A program made the position numbers and the translations under genes. This document shows positions 34,245 to 46,857 of a stretch of 64,000 bases of DNA, piece after piece. The stretch spans positions 5,681,001 to 5,745,000 of the forward strand of contig NC_088299.1 of NCBI RefSeq assembly GCF_032854445.1, in the 5' to 3' direction. A model generated the notes under the pieces. It ran no database searches. It was not told the DNA's origin and was given only the letters and a program-made list of their open reading frames with translations. Every line of letters starts with the position of its first letter. The first letter of the stretch is position 1. Source of the stretch: Liolophura sinensis (lineage: Eukaryota > Mollusca > Polyplacophora > Chitonida > Chitonidae).

Positions 34245-34400
34245 AAGGGCTTAATAATTTCTTACATACCTTTGTCTTTGGGAGCTAGTGTTAAACGTTG
34301 TTTTGGACATGGATCTTGCGATTATCGACTTGGAACGCCCTTTACGGACTACCAAATGGTATACGAATGTCGGGCATGACGCATATATTTGAATCAAAAA
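34245..34400 (+). other. Orphan exon-like module, copy at 34.3 kb
   Basis: Very similar to 49680-49810. In one frame it reads CFGHGSCDYRLGTPFTDY before a +1 shift. Relative to the related spacer at 17930-18000 it appears as inserted sequence. Confidence 0.5.
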
Positions 34401-34819
34401 TAGATACATGTACTTAGTAGAATGATTTTGAAAGAAGCGTGATTATCGACCTTTTAGCTGATATAAAATCATGTGTGGTATAGTATCAGTAGTTCATGCT
34501 AATCATAAAACTTTCTTCTGAAAGCATGGCATGCTTTGTGGGTAAACATGGCGTGCATATGAATATTACACGATTGATTTCCAGATGTGTCTCAAGAACT
34601 GGCTAAAAAGTAAGGAAAAAAACCTAACATTTCAAACGTTTCACCTGAGATGGATCACTTGATGTATAACAATTAGTCGTCAGCTAAGCCTACTCTTTCT
34701 TCATCCCCTTAATGGAGTATGTAATGGTTTAAAATCGTTTTGATACCAATGGATTTATTAGAGAGTACATTCATTCTCTGTAAACATCGTTGCAATTCGT
34801 CGGAGCTGAGTCGAAGACA

Positions 34820-35180
34820 AGCACTTAGAAAAGGGGCACGCACTATAAATAATGCGTGCATCACTGGTCTTTTCCCGGAAACACTTTAAATGTGCATGCA
34901 CACGCAGACGTGTGTTTTCAGTTGCACAACTAAGCTCGAACATTAACACGAATAAATTTGCCCCATGTTGTAAGTGCAGTGAAATGTAGCATTCCATCGA
35001 CAAAGACAAACACGTTAATATCGTAAACCTTAATAGCATACGCAAAAAAAAACAACGAGGAACACTACATGTACGCGATGTACGTTTACATTAAGCTACT
35101 TGGCGACTAGTTGCTAAAAGCTGAAGATATATTTCGCATGTGTAACAGCTCCAGGCGCTTCCACCGCGCCAACGTCCATT
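34820..35180 (+). promoter_or_regulatory. Conserved upstream block of the dead gene at 35181
   Basis: TATAAATAA at 34844-34852 and TTCCCGGAA at 34872-34880, at the same spacing as before L2 and L3 although the flanking sequence has diverged. The pre-ATG block (GAAGATATATTTCGCATG, CGCGCCAACGTCC) is also kept. Confidence 0.45.
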
Positions 35181-37590
35181 ATGTTTACATATCCCCAAAA
35201 CTTAATGCCCTTTGTCCCAACTATGTATAAAAACTATTAACTAAAGTAAAACTTAAGATTAATTGAAGATAAACACGTTGCCATTTTCAGTACAGCAAAT
35301 TTTACCAGGTACTGGTTTTATTTATTGGAAGTTTGTTATTAGCAATAATCAGAAAATACCTAATAAAGCTTCCAAATGAGTTGATTTATGTATCTGCATA
35401 AAATTATTTACTTAAAGCGGTACACAGAACATTGGTGGGTATTTTTTTGTCTGTGGTATTTGTTCAGAGAAATTACATTGCTGAGAAATATCATTTTCCT
35501 TGAGTCTGTCAATAAATCAAAAAATAGACATTTTCAGCATTCTTCTAGGCTAACGCAAGTTAACTGATTGTTTACATTTAAACTTTGAACTCGTGGATTT
35601 GGTTTAAGCAAACAGAAACGGTAAAACGGTGGTAAACCTGTGTAGTTTGCCACGGCACCAGTGTAATGATAACATCTTAAGAACTTCATATAAGACCACA
35701 TCGATGTGGGAGGTATATTACTGAAATATATAGTTTTACAAGCCTACACATATGCGTCCTGTATTAACAAATTAAGGAGAATTTTAATATTTAGAAATTT
35801 TTTCAAATTTTATTTGCTAAAACGGCGATTTCATAAAACGAATGAATCTTGCCAAACAGCGAAACCACCATGTAAGTCAGTTACCGCCTTTGGTTTCTGT
35901 GTTCAAACTACACGCAGATGATCAACCAGTCTCAGCTTCAGTCGATAAGTGTAACATACATAAATACCATGTTCTCAGGTTTCCCACAAATCGCTATCTT
36001 TAAAACAACAAAGATTAACAGAATACGCGGGGGTTTTTTCCAGTTATTTTACGCCGTGGTTGTCAGTTTCTTTACGATGAATTCGTGTCGTTAATCGCGA
36101 AGGAAGAGCACGACGAGGATGTCGGTTTTCTAACATAAAAATGTAACATTGGAATGCACCAATTGTTTAATGTTGAAGGACTTCCACTCATGGGCAAACT
36201 ACTTCCCACCGAACACAGTAAATCTGGTCCAAGTCTGATCGATCGCTGTTCTCTTGTATATAATACATGAGGAATACATTACGAGACTGTGACTTCCCAC
36301 AGTACCCACAACAGACTACGTATGACTCAGTTGTCGCGAGACAGGCTCTCCATTAGTTCACTCGACCTTATTGACAACTTAATTAGGATTTTTTTCACGA
36401 TGAAAGGCGAAGCTCTTCATTGCACTTGCAACGATCGGAAGAGGGATCTCTATCGTTATTAGGCGATTGAAATAAAGGAAATTATTCTTTGGATTTTTGG
36501 CAAAATGTTTGGATTACGAAGTGTGTTGAAGCCACATCTGTTATTGACTTCCTCTTGGTTGACATTGATTGATAATATGTCCTATTGTCGCCCTTAGGCT
36601 ATACATTAAAAAGAACATTTATTACAAAAAGGCTACCCGTAATAAATACTGACATTTACTTCACAACATATAATTCATTCATGGCATTCATGATAACAAT
36701 CCACTGTTTGATGAAAGCAATTCCGGCGGAGGCTAAAATCACATCAGGTTTATACGTTTATCACATCTCCGGAACTGGTGTATCGTCGTATTTGATTTGA
36801 TTTCACTGGTCTATAAGGCCATATTCAGGAACTTTTTCACTTTTCCATGGCTGTTTGCATTATGGGTGTAGAAACGGGAATACTCCGAGATAAACCACCC
36901 AGTCTTTGGCAATTTACTAACGGACATTTCCGTAAGTGACGTACAGATATGCACACCATAGTGTGTAGCCTATTTATTTCTTTCTCTTTCCATTTTAGTG
37001 TTTTTGTTTGTTAAATGTGATGACAACACAGCATTCTGAGTAAGTCCGCTGATGTGTAATAAGTTGCAATTTATATCACCGCATTTTTTTTACCTAATTC
37101 TGCTTACGCCATGGTGCTATCTAATTCTGCTTACTCCATGGTGCTGCCTAATTCTGCTTATGGCATGGCGCTACCTAATTCTGCTTACGCCTTGGTGCTA
37201 CCTAATTCTGCTTACGCCTTGGTGCTATCTAATTCTGCTTACGCCATGGCGCCAAGACGTGTAAATTGTTACTACTGAATCATTTGCGCGATGAGTCAGA
37301 ATAACAGCCTAACTCGCGAGGTCGTACGTCAGGCATTACATTTGGCGACTTGCGAACTATCAAACTATTATATCTACTACATGTTTTTCATGGTAATTAA
37401 ATTGCCAGATGACGGAAAACCAGCGTGCATGGGGGAGCCGTACATGCAACTTCTTACTTAATGAGTCTACTGAACTATAGGCGATGCCTACTTCGTTACT
37501 CAGAGGTCACTCAGTTGTGGCGTAAGCAACGCTTTAGGCCGAAGAGCTCGGACCGCCCCTAGTCTAAAAGTATGAAATCAAAAATATGCA
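35181..37590 (+). pseudogene. Dead lectin gene with split exon 1 and lost exons 2-3
   Basis: The ATG at 35181 begins MFTYPQNL, related to the L2/L3 start. After about 30 bases the sequence switches to a spacer block (35211-36060) homologous to 16780-17650. The end of exon 1 reappears at 36078-36137 (TCGTTAATCGCGAAGGAAGA, GTCGGTTTTC) without a usable donor. Intron 1-like sequence follows to about 36930, and intron 2-like sequence resembling 31800-31990 lies at 37370-37590. I find no exon 2 or exon 3. A rearrangement evidently broke the gene inside exon 1. Confidence 0.7.
37092..37252. repeat. 27-base tandem repeat, about 6 copies
   Basis: Unit CTAATTCTGCTTACGCC followed by (A/T)TGGTGCTAC. Because 27 is divisible by three it gives a repetitive open frame (YLILLTPWC units), which I regard as a by-product and not a gene. 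Confidence 0.92.
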
Positions 37591-37749
37591 GAGCATGAAA
37601 AGGTATGAGTCAAGAAATCACACATATGAATTGCAATGTACCAAATTCATGATTTTTTTACAAGAACTTGAATGACATTCAGATAAACAAGAAACTATTT
37701 TTTCATGTAATTCGTGGTATACATAATGTTCAATTATTAGGGATATAAT

Positions 37750-38078
37750 GAATGAATGCTTGGGGTTTAATGTCGTACTTTATAATTTTTCAGTCATATG
37801 ACGACGAGGAGCCAATAGGTGTGTGTACATATACTGTGTCGTCTTGTGACAGGCGAGTCCATGCCGCCAAAATGATGCCGCCAGTGTAGTATTATGCCAA
37901 AGACTCAAGATATGACACCCCTCCCAGTCACACTGTAATGAAACCGCGCCAACCAGTCCTGTTTCCTTGCTCTAACCTCTCAGTGCTGACGCCATGCGAT
38001 GTAGCAACAAATACAATTTTTTTGGTATTATCCGACCCGGATTTGATCCCGAGTCTTCCCTACTTCGAATTTGGGATA
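37750..38078 (-). repeat. SINE family B, near full length
   Basis: Reverse orientation: tail GAATGAATGCTTGGGGTTTA, TTTTTCAGTCATATGACGAC, body GCCAAAGACTC, and head at the right end (CCGACCCGGATTTGATCCCG). Confidence 0.82.
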
Positions 38079-39602
38079 GAAGAATTCCCTTAGCTTTTCA
38101 TAATGGCAGAATGGCGTGTTATTCCTGTATAAGTATAGCGAAATCGAAGCCATGTCTGTATAGGATATTTGCGGCTGTTTCTTTGCTCAACATACTGATG
38201 GATTTACATAAAAGAAATGTATAATATGAAAAGATATGATCATGATCCAAGGCTAAATTTTATTGTTGGTCCATGTGAAAAAACAATGTACCAGTCAAGA
38301 CACTTGAATTTTCCTTGACTTTAGTAGTTCATTGCTTTTAGCCATTTACCAGACGAGGACAAGATGATATGAAGCGATTTTTTGAAAACTATATTTTGAG
38401 ATCTAGCCGTTGAAATTAGACAACTACAGTAGACAGAAAAGTGGTTGACCTGGAAATAATTCACAGCCTACGAGTTCGAAACTGAAATGAAAAGTCGTAT
38501 CTTAACCATCGACTGTCTTTCCCGCATGACTAAACACTATTGATTGCTTCTCTCTTACAAGTTACCAGATATATGAACTGAACAGGTGTTTTACGGTATT
38601 TTGGAATGGGCCTTTTCCAAATGTCGGATATGAAACTTAAATTGGAATTGGAATATACACCGTATTGTCTGTGCCTCCTTTCAAGTCTCGCGGCCTAAAG
38701 CATAAAGTGTTTAACAACAAAGCCTCAAAAACATGAAGAACATAAAAAGTTTTCAAGGGATTATATGTATGAGTAGCATATGCGATAAATCAATGGTTGT
38801 GTTTCGACATGAACTTGAACAATATACAGATAAACACGAATTTGTGGGATTTTTTTCTGTATTTCGTGAGAAATATAATACCTAAACACTACGGACAGAA
38901 AGAGCCCTCTTAACTTTTTGTCCTACCAGAACGGCTAAAGCGAAAACGAAGTCATGTCCGTTTTGGATATTTGTCGTTTTGCTTCTTTGTGCAATATACT
39001 CTAACAAATTTAAATACAATATATGAAATACAAACATAATATGAAACCCCGATAAAAACAGCACACATTAGTTTGTTTACTCATGTAAAACAAATATATT
39101 TCATGAAACATTTTGGCAATCAATCATTGTATATTTTGTAACAGTAGATTAGTCTATATATCAAATAGGAAATATAAAAATCCAAGGGAGACTATTCGAA
39201 ATATTTGCCCCACATCCGAAAGGACTACGCTTTTCAACTAAATGTGTACAGCGCCTGTTTCACACGCTTTATCAGTATCCCCATATGAAAGAGAATTAAA
39301 TCAAACGTCAAACGTCAAAACCATACATAATGGACACATAAATGAATGACTGAATTTTATTGGAGGAAGTGAATGCAACATATTAAACCTACATTTATAA
39401 TAGCTTGATCGAGTGTAGTAAGAAATATTAGCAAGAAAAGGCTGTGGATATAAAAGCAGATACTTAGTAGACTGAAACCAGTAAACACAGGACGAGAGGT
39501 ACCAATCTGTATATGGTGATATGAAACGGAATTTTCGAGATGTCGAATGCACCCATCATCAGATATAATACACACAAGAGTCTCATGGGCACACCTTTAA
39601 TA
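38079..39602. other. Old paralogous intergenic sequence
   Basis: No gene. 38545-38640 carries a poorly preserved orphan exon-like module (GGTATTTTGGAATGGGCC), and 38690-38880 is a diverged relative of 16160-16315. Confidence 0.5.
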
Positions 39603-39705
39603 TTTATAACCCAGGACCCTCTCAACAATGCAGTCGCTGTTAGTTCAAATCAAGCTCATGCTGTCTTCCTCTCTTGCAGGAAGGTGGAAGCTGTTGCAGC
39701 AAAAT
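39603..39705 (+). repeat. SINE family A fragment
   Basis: ATAACCCAGGACCCTCTCAA, then TTAGTTCAAATCAAGCTCAT and CTTCCTCTC: the end of the head and start of the body, truncated. Confidence 0.7.
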
Positions 39706-40259
39706 AATAAAACGCCTTCTTAACTTTCTACATTCTGTTATGTTCCAACTGGAGTTTCAAACTTCATGTTCGACCTTGCCCAGGGGATTGTCCATTTAAT
39801 TCTGTTAAATTCAGATTTAAATTCATGAATGAAGTAATGTTCTTTGATTTCTCTAGTTTGAGCTTTATTCACCGATAATTTAAAGACGAGGGTATTATAT
39901 GGAACTTGTGAATGATATATATATATATATAGCTGTTTGTGTTAATCACAAGGCTTTGTTTTGCTAGCAAGGCATCCTTTGTTAGGAAAGCATGGTGTGT
40001 ATCACCGAATTGATTTCCAGAAATGTGTCTCAAGCACTGGTTAACAAAGTAAGAAAAACAATAAAGTTTTGAACCTTTCAGCTGAGATGAATTACATGGC
40101 ATAAAGGAAACAATATCGCCAGCTGAGCCTACTGTTTCTTCACCTCACTTTATGGCATAAATGAGGGCTCTGGAATTGTTTCGATAATCAATTGTTTTAT
40201 TGTAGAGTGGGTTCAATTTCAGCAAACATCGTTGCACTATACGGTAGATGAAACGAAGA

Positions 40260-40583
40260 CAAGCGCTTTGAAAAAGACACGCACATTAAATAATGCGTAC
40301 GTCAGTCAGCTTTTGCCGGAAACGGTTAAATGAGCATGTCCATACGCAGACGTGTGCTTTTAACTGCACGAGTAAGTCCGGACATTAGAGAATGAATCTC
40401 ATGAGTGCAGTGGAATATACCCATTAATGGAAGACGAAAAATCTGCTAATATTGTAAAGATTACGAAGTCCCGTACAAAATCTATGAACATTCTTAGTAA
40501 AAGAAAAAAAGGTTGACAGAAATCTGAAGATATATTTTATGTTTGTAACAGCTCCAGGCGCTTTCACCGCATCAAAGTCCAGT
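40260..40583 (+). promoter_or_regulatory. Upstream block of L4
   Basis: Diverged version of the block before L2 and L3: ATTAAATAA in place of TATAAATAA (about 40285) and TTGCCGGAA (40313-40321) in place of TTCCCGGAA. CTGAAGATATATTTTATG before the ATG is retained. Confidence 0.38.
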
Positions 40584-43500
40584 ATGTTCGTATGTTCCAA
40601 CCTCCGAGGACTTCTGTTTGTGATATTTTACCTAGTTTGTATTCTACCGTGGACCAAGTGTTTAACATACTTCTGGGAACCTGACGAGCTAACATGGGAG
40701 GAATGCCGCAATCGGTGTAAGGGCCTGCGTGGTGAAATCGTGTCGCTTCACACGAAGGAAGACTACAACGAGGCTATCAGTTTTTTGACAAGCAAAAGGT
40801 AAACATCGTAACGTTTAAATATCAGACATTACGTTTAAGCACTTGCATTTATTAATTTGATTTCTGCTTTTTGCACTATACTCAAGAATTCTTAAGTGCT
40901 TTCAGGGGTATCTGTGACTCAATTGGTTAGCGCGCCAGTGACACCTATGGATACAGCCACGATATAACTCGCCTTATATTCCTTTACATTGAAAAATGGT
41001 GTTTCAGGAATATATATTTTTAGAAATGTAATTCTGATGTGTGAGTAACGTCAGATCATTTGCAAAAGACGTGTGCAGTGACGAAAACTGGTTCCATCGG
41101 TTGACTGACGGCCAAATATAAACGCAGAAACCAAAAATGCTATGTGAAAATTACATTTCACGAAACATCACCGCAAAGGTTATTTATCTGTATACTGATT
41201 GATTTGTTTCCCTCAAATCAAGTGGCCCAATTTCAAATGACCACGCCCAGTGAGTTTACTCGCAGGTTGAGGTATTCATGTTGAGTGACATGAAGGATGA
41301 CAATGTTGTGGTCAGTCAGCCTGGGTTCCAGCTGAAGAGAGTTCCGGGATGACGAAGACATTCTTGTCCACCAGATTCCCTCCACTTGTCGCCGATCGAA
41401 GAATGTAACAAATGTTTTTATTTATTTGACTGGTGTTTTACGCAATACTCAATAGCATTTTACTTATACGACAGCGGCCAACAATATGGTGTGAGGAACC
41501 CGGGCAGAGCCCGGGGGATGTAACAAATGTAAGAACACTTTCGGACGTTCGGGATCAGTGTATGCGACAACATGTTCCGTTTCCAGAACTTTGTTGACCG
41601 ACCACGCTGTTTTCACGCTGCAACAGCTCCTGGATTATTGCCCTAAACTGTAACAATCTGGTGGAAATTGAAGCCGCAATTGATTATTAATACTTACCCT
41701 AAATGTTAAGATAACACGTTATCAAAATTGCTCCGTGCCTTCAAATTTTTGTTGAGTGTACATTGTGTGACTCAAATAAAGGCTTTAAACGCTTTACAAG
41801 GCCTATAATTTATTATCTGTAACAAGAAAAAAGACCTTATTGTAACATACACTCCGTCTGAGACATTTGTTGAATAGTTTGACAGATAGGGTACTACGGA
41901 ATCCTTGGTATAGCTGGCAGATGTGATCGCGTCAGAACATCGCCTAGCCAAAACACCTGCCACCAAAACTTCGTTGGAGTAGGACTTTAAATCAACAATG
42001 AGTAATATAATTCGGGGCTCTGAGCCCAATTGCTTTCTACAGCCTTCCTCAGTTTTTATTCACGGTTAGGTCGTGTTAAGTTAAAAAAATCTAACACTGG
42101 AATTGACGTTTAGATATACTTGAAACGCTTCCATTATTACAGAATAATGGACTATTTCCTTGACTTATATGGCGATTCGGGTTGCTCTTGTGTAATATAT
42201 TAGGAGTACATTCCCAGACATTACTTACATTATTAGGGATACAGTATTTGTCTCAAATACCCACCATTCAAAAATATTTTAAATACCTCTTTCTAAGATT
42301 TTATCACGCTGAACTCTAAATGGCATATACAACGATCGCAGTGATCGCAAGAGAATCTTCCCCGTCAAAAGGCTATTAAAGCAAAGAGAATAATACTTTT
42401 GTTTTGTGACAAAACGAGTGAATTGTGAACTATGTATTAGTCACATCTGTTATTTCAGTTTCTCTTGGTTGACATGGACTGAATAAATGTCCTTTTGTAT
42501 TCCAAAAAATTTATTCGATGCGTGAAATCAGTTAAAGGATATTTATTGGAATTAACAATTGAAATATTGATATTTATTTGACAAGAGATAAGTCATTCAT
42601 GACATTCACGAGAAATATCCACTGTTGCATGAAATCGATTCCGGCGGAAGCCATTATCATATCATGTTTCTTTTTTTTTTTTTTTTTTTTTGTTGGTGTT
42701 TTACGCCGTACTCAAGAATATTTCACTTATACGACGGCGGTCAGCATTATGGTGGGTGGAAACCGGGCAGAGCCCGGGGGAAACCCACGACCATCCGCAG
42801 GTTGCTGGCAGACCTTCTCACGTACGGCCGCCAGCATGAGCTGGACTTGAACTCACAGCGACCGCATTGGTGAGAGACTCCTGGGTCATTACGCTGCGCT
42901 AGCGCTTTAACCGACTGAGCCACGGAGGCCCCCATATCATGTTAATTTGTATTAAATTAACAACTGGTGTGTGGTCGTGAATGATTTGATAAGATTTGAT
43001 TGCTGTTTATCAACATGCTGAAGAAGTTTTTACTTTTTCCATGGCTGTCAGTATTATGGGTGTAGAAAACCGGATACTCCGAGATGAACCACCTGGCCTT
43101 TGACATTTTACTAACGAACATTTCCACTAGTCATACACAGATATTATGTACACCGTTTTGGTTGAAGAAATGTGACGTTTAACGGCAGTTAGAGTGCACA
43201 AATGGCCAAAAGATCGTCGTCCATAGTTTATCGTCACCAAAGCCCGCAAGCAATGAGGGCAGAATAATCTACAAACACTTAAAACATCATCATAAATAAT
43301 ACTTGATGTTTGATGTGTGAAGTGACGTGATGTGGAGCGATAAGATTGTAGTTTATAGTTCTGGATGGGTATTTGTGTCTATCAGACTATCGTCTAGAAA
43401 AGCTTCTGATATTGACAGGTACTATTTCCGGACGATGAATGAATTTATGGGCATCGATGATGTTTTGGTGACCCATGTCATTAGAGTTGTTATGTTAGTA

Positions 43501-44645
43501 TACCTTTTATTCAGTAATTTTTTGTTTCAAATGAAAAACTAAGTATTATTAAATTGGTCTCAACGGTCTTCATGTTTTAGAGTCACTAAGATGGTTTGGA
43601 TTGGCTTGAGTCTCCCTGCAGACCGGCATACAAAGGCTTATTTCAGATGGGTGGACTGGTCTTCACTTCAGTGGGCCAGGTGGGATGTAGGCGATCCTAA
43701 TCACATGGCCAGAAAGAAATGTGTCTCAGTCAGGATGGGCAGAAACGAAAAATACGACACAAAACACTGCGACAACAAATACGGTTGTCTTTGTGAAGGT
43801 AACATTGAGATCAACGTATTGTTTCAACGTATCAACGTTATGTTTGATAACAGCGGAAATTAAAGATCAATGTTAATCTGTGCTTTTGAATTCTAACGGG
43901 ATGAGTAAATTTTCAGAACATAGATTTTACTGACAGTTAGTGAATCGAAAGCGCATTTTAATTCATTTTCCGAGACGAAACGGGTTGTGGCGCAGAGGTT
44001 AAGATGCTTACCTTAATTTCTAAAGGGATTCAATCCTGGCCTCGAACAGGAAATTTCTAAATTCTTTCATCCTCATTTTAACAGTTCATTGAGAGGCCTT
44101 GGTGGTAATAAATGGTTGAAGGATGTGGGATCGCTTGCGTAGTTTAACAAAGTTAAAGACCACTTACAAGTTCATGAGAAACTATTGACCATTGACTATT
44201 CTGGCAAATGCACAATGCTTTCCCCCAAGGTTCTACTCAGACCCATAACCGCTCATCGATTTCGTTACTTATTTCTCTACTGTTCTGTGTTTTTGATGAT
44301 GGTCAGTTTTATGTCAAAGAGCTTTCAAACCCACTAGTGCTAATGTAATCAAAACCGCAAAATAAAAACATTTCCTTTCTTTCAGGTATAAATGGGGTCA
44401 TAAACAGACAGCCCCAGGTTTCGGGTTTTGAGAAGATTACCAGCGGTGCCTTCGATACGAGAGTGCCATTTAATGTCCTGACTATGAGGTCACGCCTGAC
44501 ATGCGCCAGCTATTGCATGCGGATTGGAAAATGTCACGTTTTTACGTATGCCGATAACGTGTGTTCTCTTTTTACTCCAACCACAGACCGTTTTCGTCTA
44601 TGCTTCACAGAAAACTGCGACACTTACATGCGGAAGGTTCATTAA
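40584..44645 (+). CDS. L4: secreted C-type lectin with PAN/Apple-like domain (3 exons)
   Basis: Exons 40584-40798, 43581-43798 and 44386-44645 join to 230 residues. Donors are GTAAAC and GTAACA; acceptors are TGTTTTAG and CTTTCAG; phases are 2 and 1. The start is placed by alignment with L2 and L3; an in-frame ATG lies at 40539. The signal peptide has FVIFYLVCILPW, then TYFWEPDELTWEEC. The CTLD shows WIGLSLP, FRWVDWS, DPN in GDPNHM, KYDT and GCLCEG, with the extra cysteines of the L3 type. Exon 3 (TCASYCMRIGKCHVF, DNVCSLFTP, CFTENCDTY) is PAN/Apple-like. It is closest to L3 overall but well diverged, so it predates the 10-kb duplication. Intron 1 holds SINE pieces, including one young insertion. 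Confidence 0.87.
41420..41518 (-). repeat. SINE family A, 3' part
   Basis: TTTATTTGACTGGTGTTTTA, TTACTTATACGACAGCGGCC and CCCGGGCAGAGCCCGGG, in L4 intron 1. Confidence 0.8.
42669..42932 (-). repeat. SINE family A, full length with target-site duplication
   Basis: Reverse-oriented copy with a T run at about 42671-42690. Perfect 11-base flanking repeats (CATATCATGTT) lie at 42658-42668 and 42933-42943. The head (GGCTCAGTCGGTTAAAGCGC on the minus strand) is intact. A young insertion into L4 intron 1. Confidence 0.92.
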
Positions 44646-46342
44646 ATAATGAACGATTTGTTTAAAGGATTTACTGCAAAAGATCAATCCTTTGGATATC
44701 CAAAGGGGTGATTCACTTTCTCCAGTTGTGCTAGCATTCAGTATTGCATCACGGTCCACAAGATCCAACCATCTTTCTGTCTGAAGTGAATCATTCTCTG
44801 TGATTAAACATGGCAGCAAAAGTGTGAACTTACGACCTTCCAAAAATATATCAAGGGTCTAATGGTAAAGGCCGAGCGTACAGACTTCCCATCATCGAGT
44901 TTGGGACCTCGTAAAACCGAGGCTGGCAAGCAAAGCACAAATACACACCCTAAAATAACATTCTAATAGCCAAACTGACATCAGCTCCCACGAAAGTTTA
45001 ATACAAGAAGAAATGACCGATGTGTGAGCCACATGTTGCGACGTATGCATTTCAGTCGTGGACCTCACCATGATGAAGTACAACATCCCTAACAACAACA
45101 ACACAATACTTCGACAGGGGCTGCTTGGCAAAGCTAAAAAAAAAGCCCAAAACAAGAGCTGAAGCAGTGGCTCAGATTAATTTTAGAAACACACGAGGCA
45201 ACCATCGTTCCACCTGATCCATTGTTTTACCTGATCCATAGTGTTATCTCGTGGTAGACAGTAACTTTTCCACGAATCTGATCATTCCGCCACGCATGAT
45301 AAAGACGAGGGAACCAGAAGGATGTACATTTACTTGTTATCTGTATTGAAATGTGCCTTTCATTCGGTAATATCCCGTGTTGCTCACGCACCTGACCGTA
45401 AATATGATAAAAACAATGTAGCTAATATGTAATACATGTAGCCAATGAAGACAATGGTGGTAATGAGTGGTTATCCTTAAGAGATGAGAACAGTGTACAA
45501 ACGAACGGTACCATTGGAAGCAATGTTGATTACGATAATAATGATCATAATGACGATGTTGAAGATGGGGATGTTCCTGTCCAGATGTCTGATGTCCGGC
45601 AATCCATGATTTTCTTGTGTCTGTATGTGTGTTTTTGTCATGATTCACTTGTACATTGTAACAGATGACGCCATCTTCATGGGCTACAGGGATGGCCCAT
45701 GGAGATCAATAAATATGATCGGTCAATATCAATGAATATTAGCTGAGTATCGATCAGCATCGTGCAAATTTAGAATAAACCAGCCAAGGGGTATCTTTTA
45801 TTTCTGAAGAGTGCGACTCAAGCTGCTTATACTTTCACTTGGGAGGGCTATGTGTTTGAATCATTCACCTGGAAAAAATGGTCAGAAATACCTATACGGT
45901 TAAATGAGAGATAAATAACTTGAGGTTTATATTATCCCATCCGCTGTGGTTTAAATACTGATACACAGCACGTAAACGCCAAATAGCAGTCCAAATTATC
46001 ACAAGACCCTGGACTACAATACGACAAGCATGTCTTTCCGGTGATGCAACATTATAAACTCGATAGTCAAGAGTTGGCACCGTCTTGTTATGCCCAGAAT
46101 ATGTCTAAAAATCCAGTGTATACATTTACAAACGTTACTGCAGCTTTCATTTAGCGCATGATATTATATTTATGATATTAAGGAGAAATTTATATGGATG
46201 GAAAAAGTAAAATTAAGTTAAACTGACGAGAGGCCAGTTTTCATCGGGAAATGAAACTATTTTCAGCAGTAACACCGTCGTCCCTGCAGTTTTTCTCTCC
46301 GTGGTGTGGTCTGTTCATTTATTTAAGAGCCTATTTATAATG
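44646..46342. other. 3' flank of L4 and gene-free spacer
   Basis: 44646-44850 resembles 32460-32680, the flank after the partial exon 3. The rest shows no gene; the histidine-rich reverse frame at 45337-45648 has no recognisable domain. Confidence 0.45.
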
Positions 46343-46857
46343 CATATATATGACCTGTTGGCCATGTTGCTGGGTTAGGAATATTTATGTATGTGACCAC
46401 TTGGCCACGATGCTGGGTTAGAAATATATATGTATGTGACCAGTTGGCCATGTTGCTGGGTTAGGAATATATATGTATGTGACCAGTTGGCCATGTTGCT
46501 GGGTTAGGAATATATATGTGTATGACCAGTTGGCCATATTGCTGGGTTAGGAATATATATGTATGTGACCAGTTGGCCATGTTGCTGGGTTAGGAATATA
46601 TATGTGTATGACCAGTTGGCCATGTTGCTGGGTTAGGAATATATATGTGTATGACCAGTTGGCCATATTGCAGGGTTAGGAATATATATGTTTGTGACCA
46701 GTTGGCCATGTTGCTGGGTTAGGAAGATATATGTGTATGACCAGTTGGTTGTGTTGCTGGGTTAGGAATATGTATGTATGTGACCAGTTGGCCATATTGC
46801 TGGGTGAGGAATATATATGTGTGTGACCAGTCTTTCGTGTTGCTGGGTTAGGAATAT
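46343..46857. repeat. 43-base minisatellite, about 12 copies
   Basis: Units read ATATATATGTATGTGACC, AGTTGGCCATGTTGCTGGG and TTAGGA with small changes. The array resumes for about 2.4 units at 47465-47568 after the inserted element. Confidence 0.95.

Noticed and set aside
37092-37252. Possible CRISPR-like array
   Set aside because: Units are contiguous with no unique spacers, and the DNA is eukaryotic.
37052-37264. 70-codon frame with YLILLTPWC repeats
   Set aside because: It follows from a 27-base tandem repeat; no start context, partner exons or conservation.
45337-45648. 103-codon histidine-rich reverse frame
   Set aside because: Low-complexity composition (HHYDHYYRN) with no domain, splice signals or second copy; likely chance.
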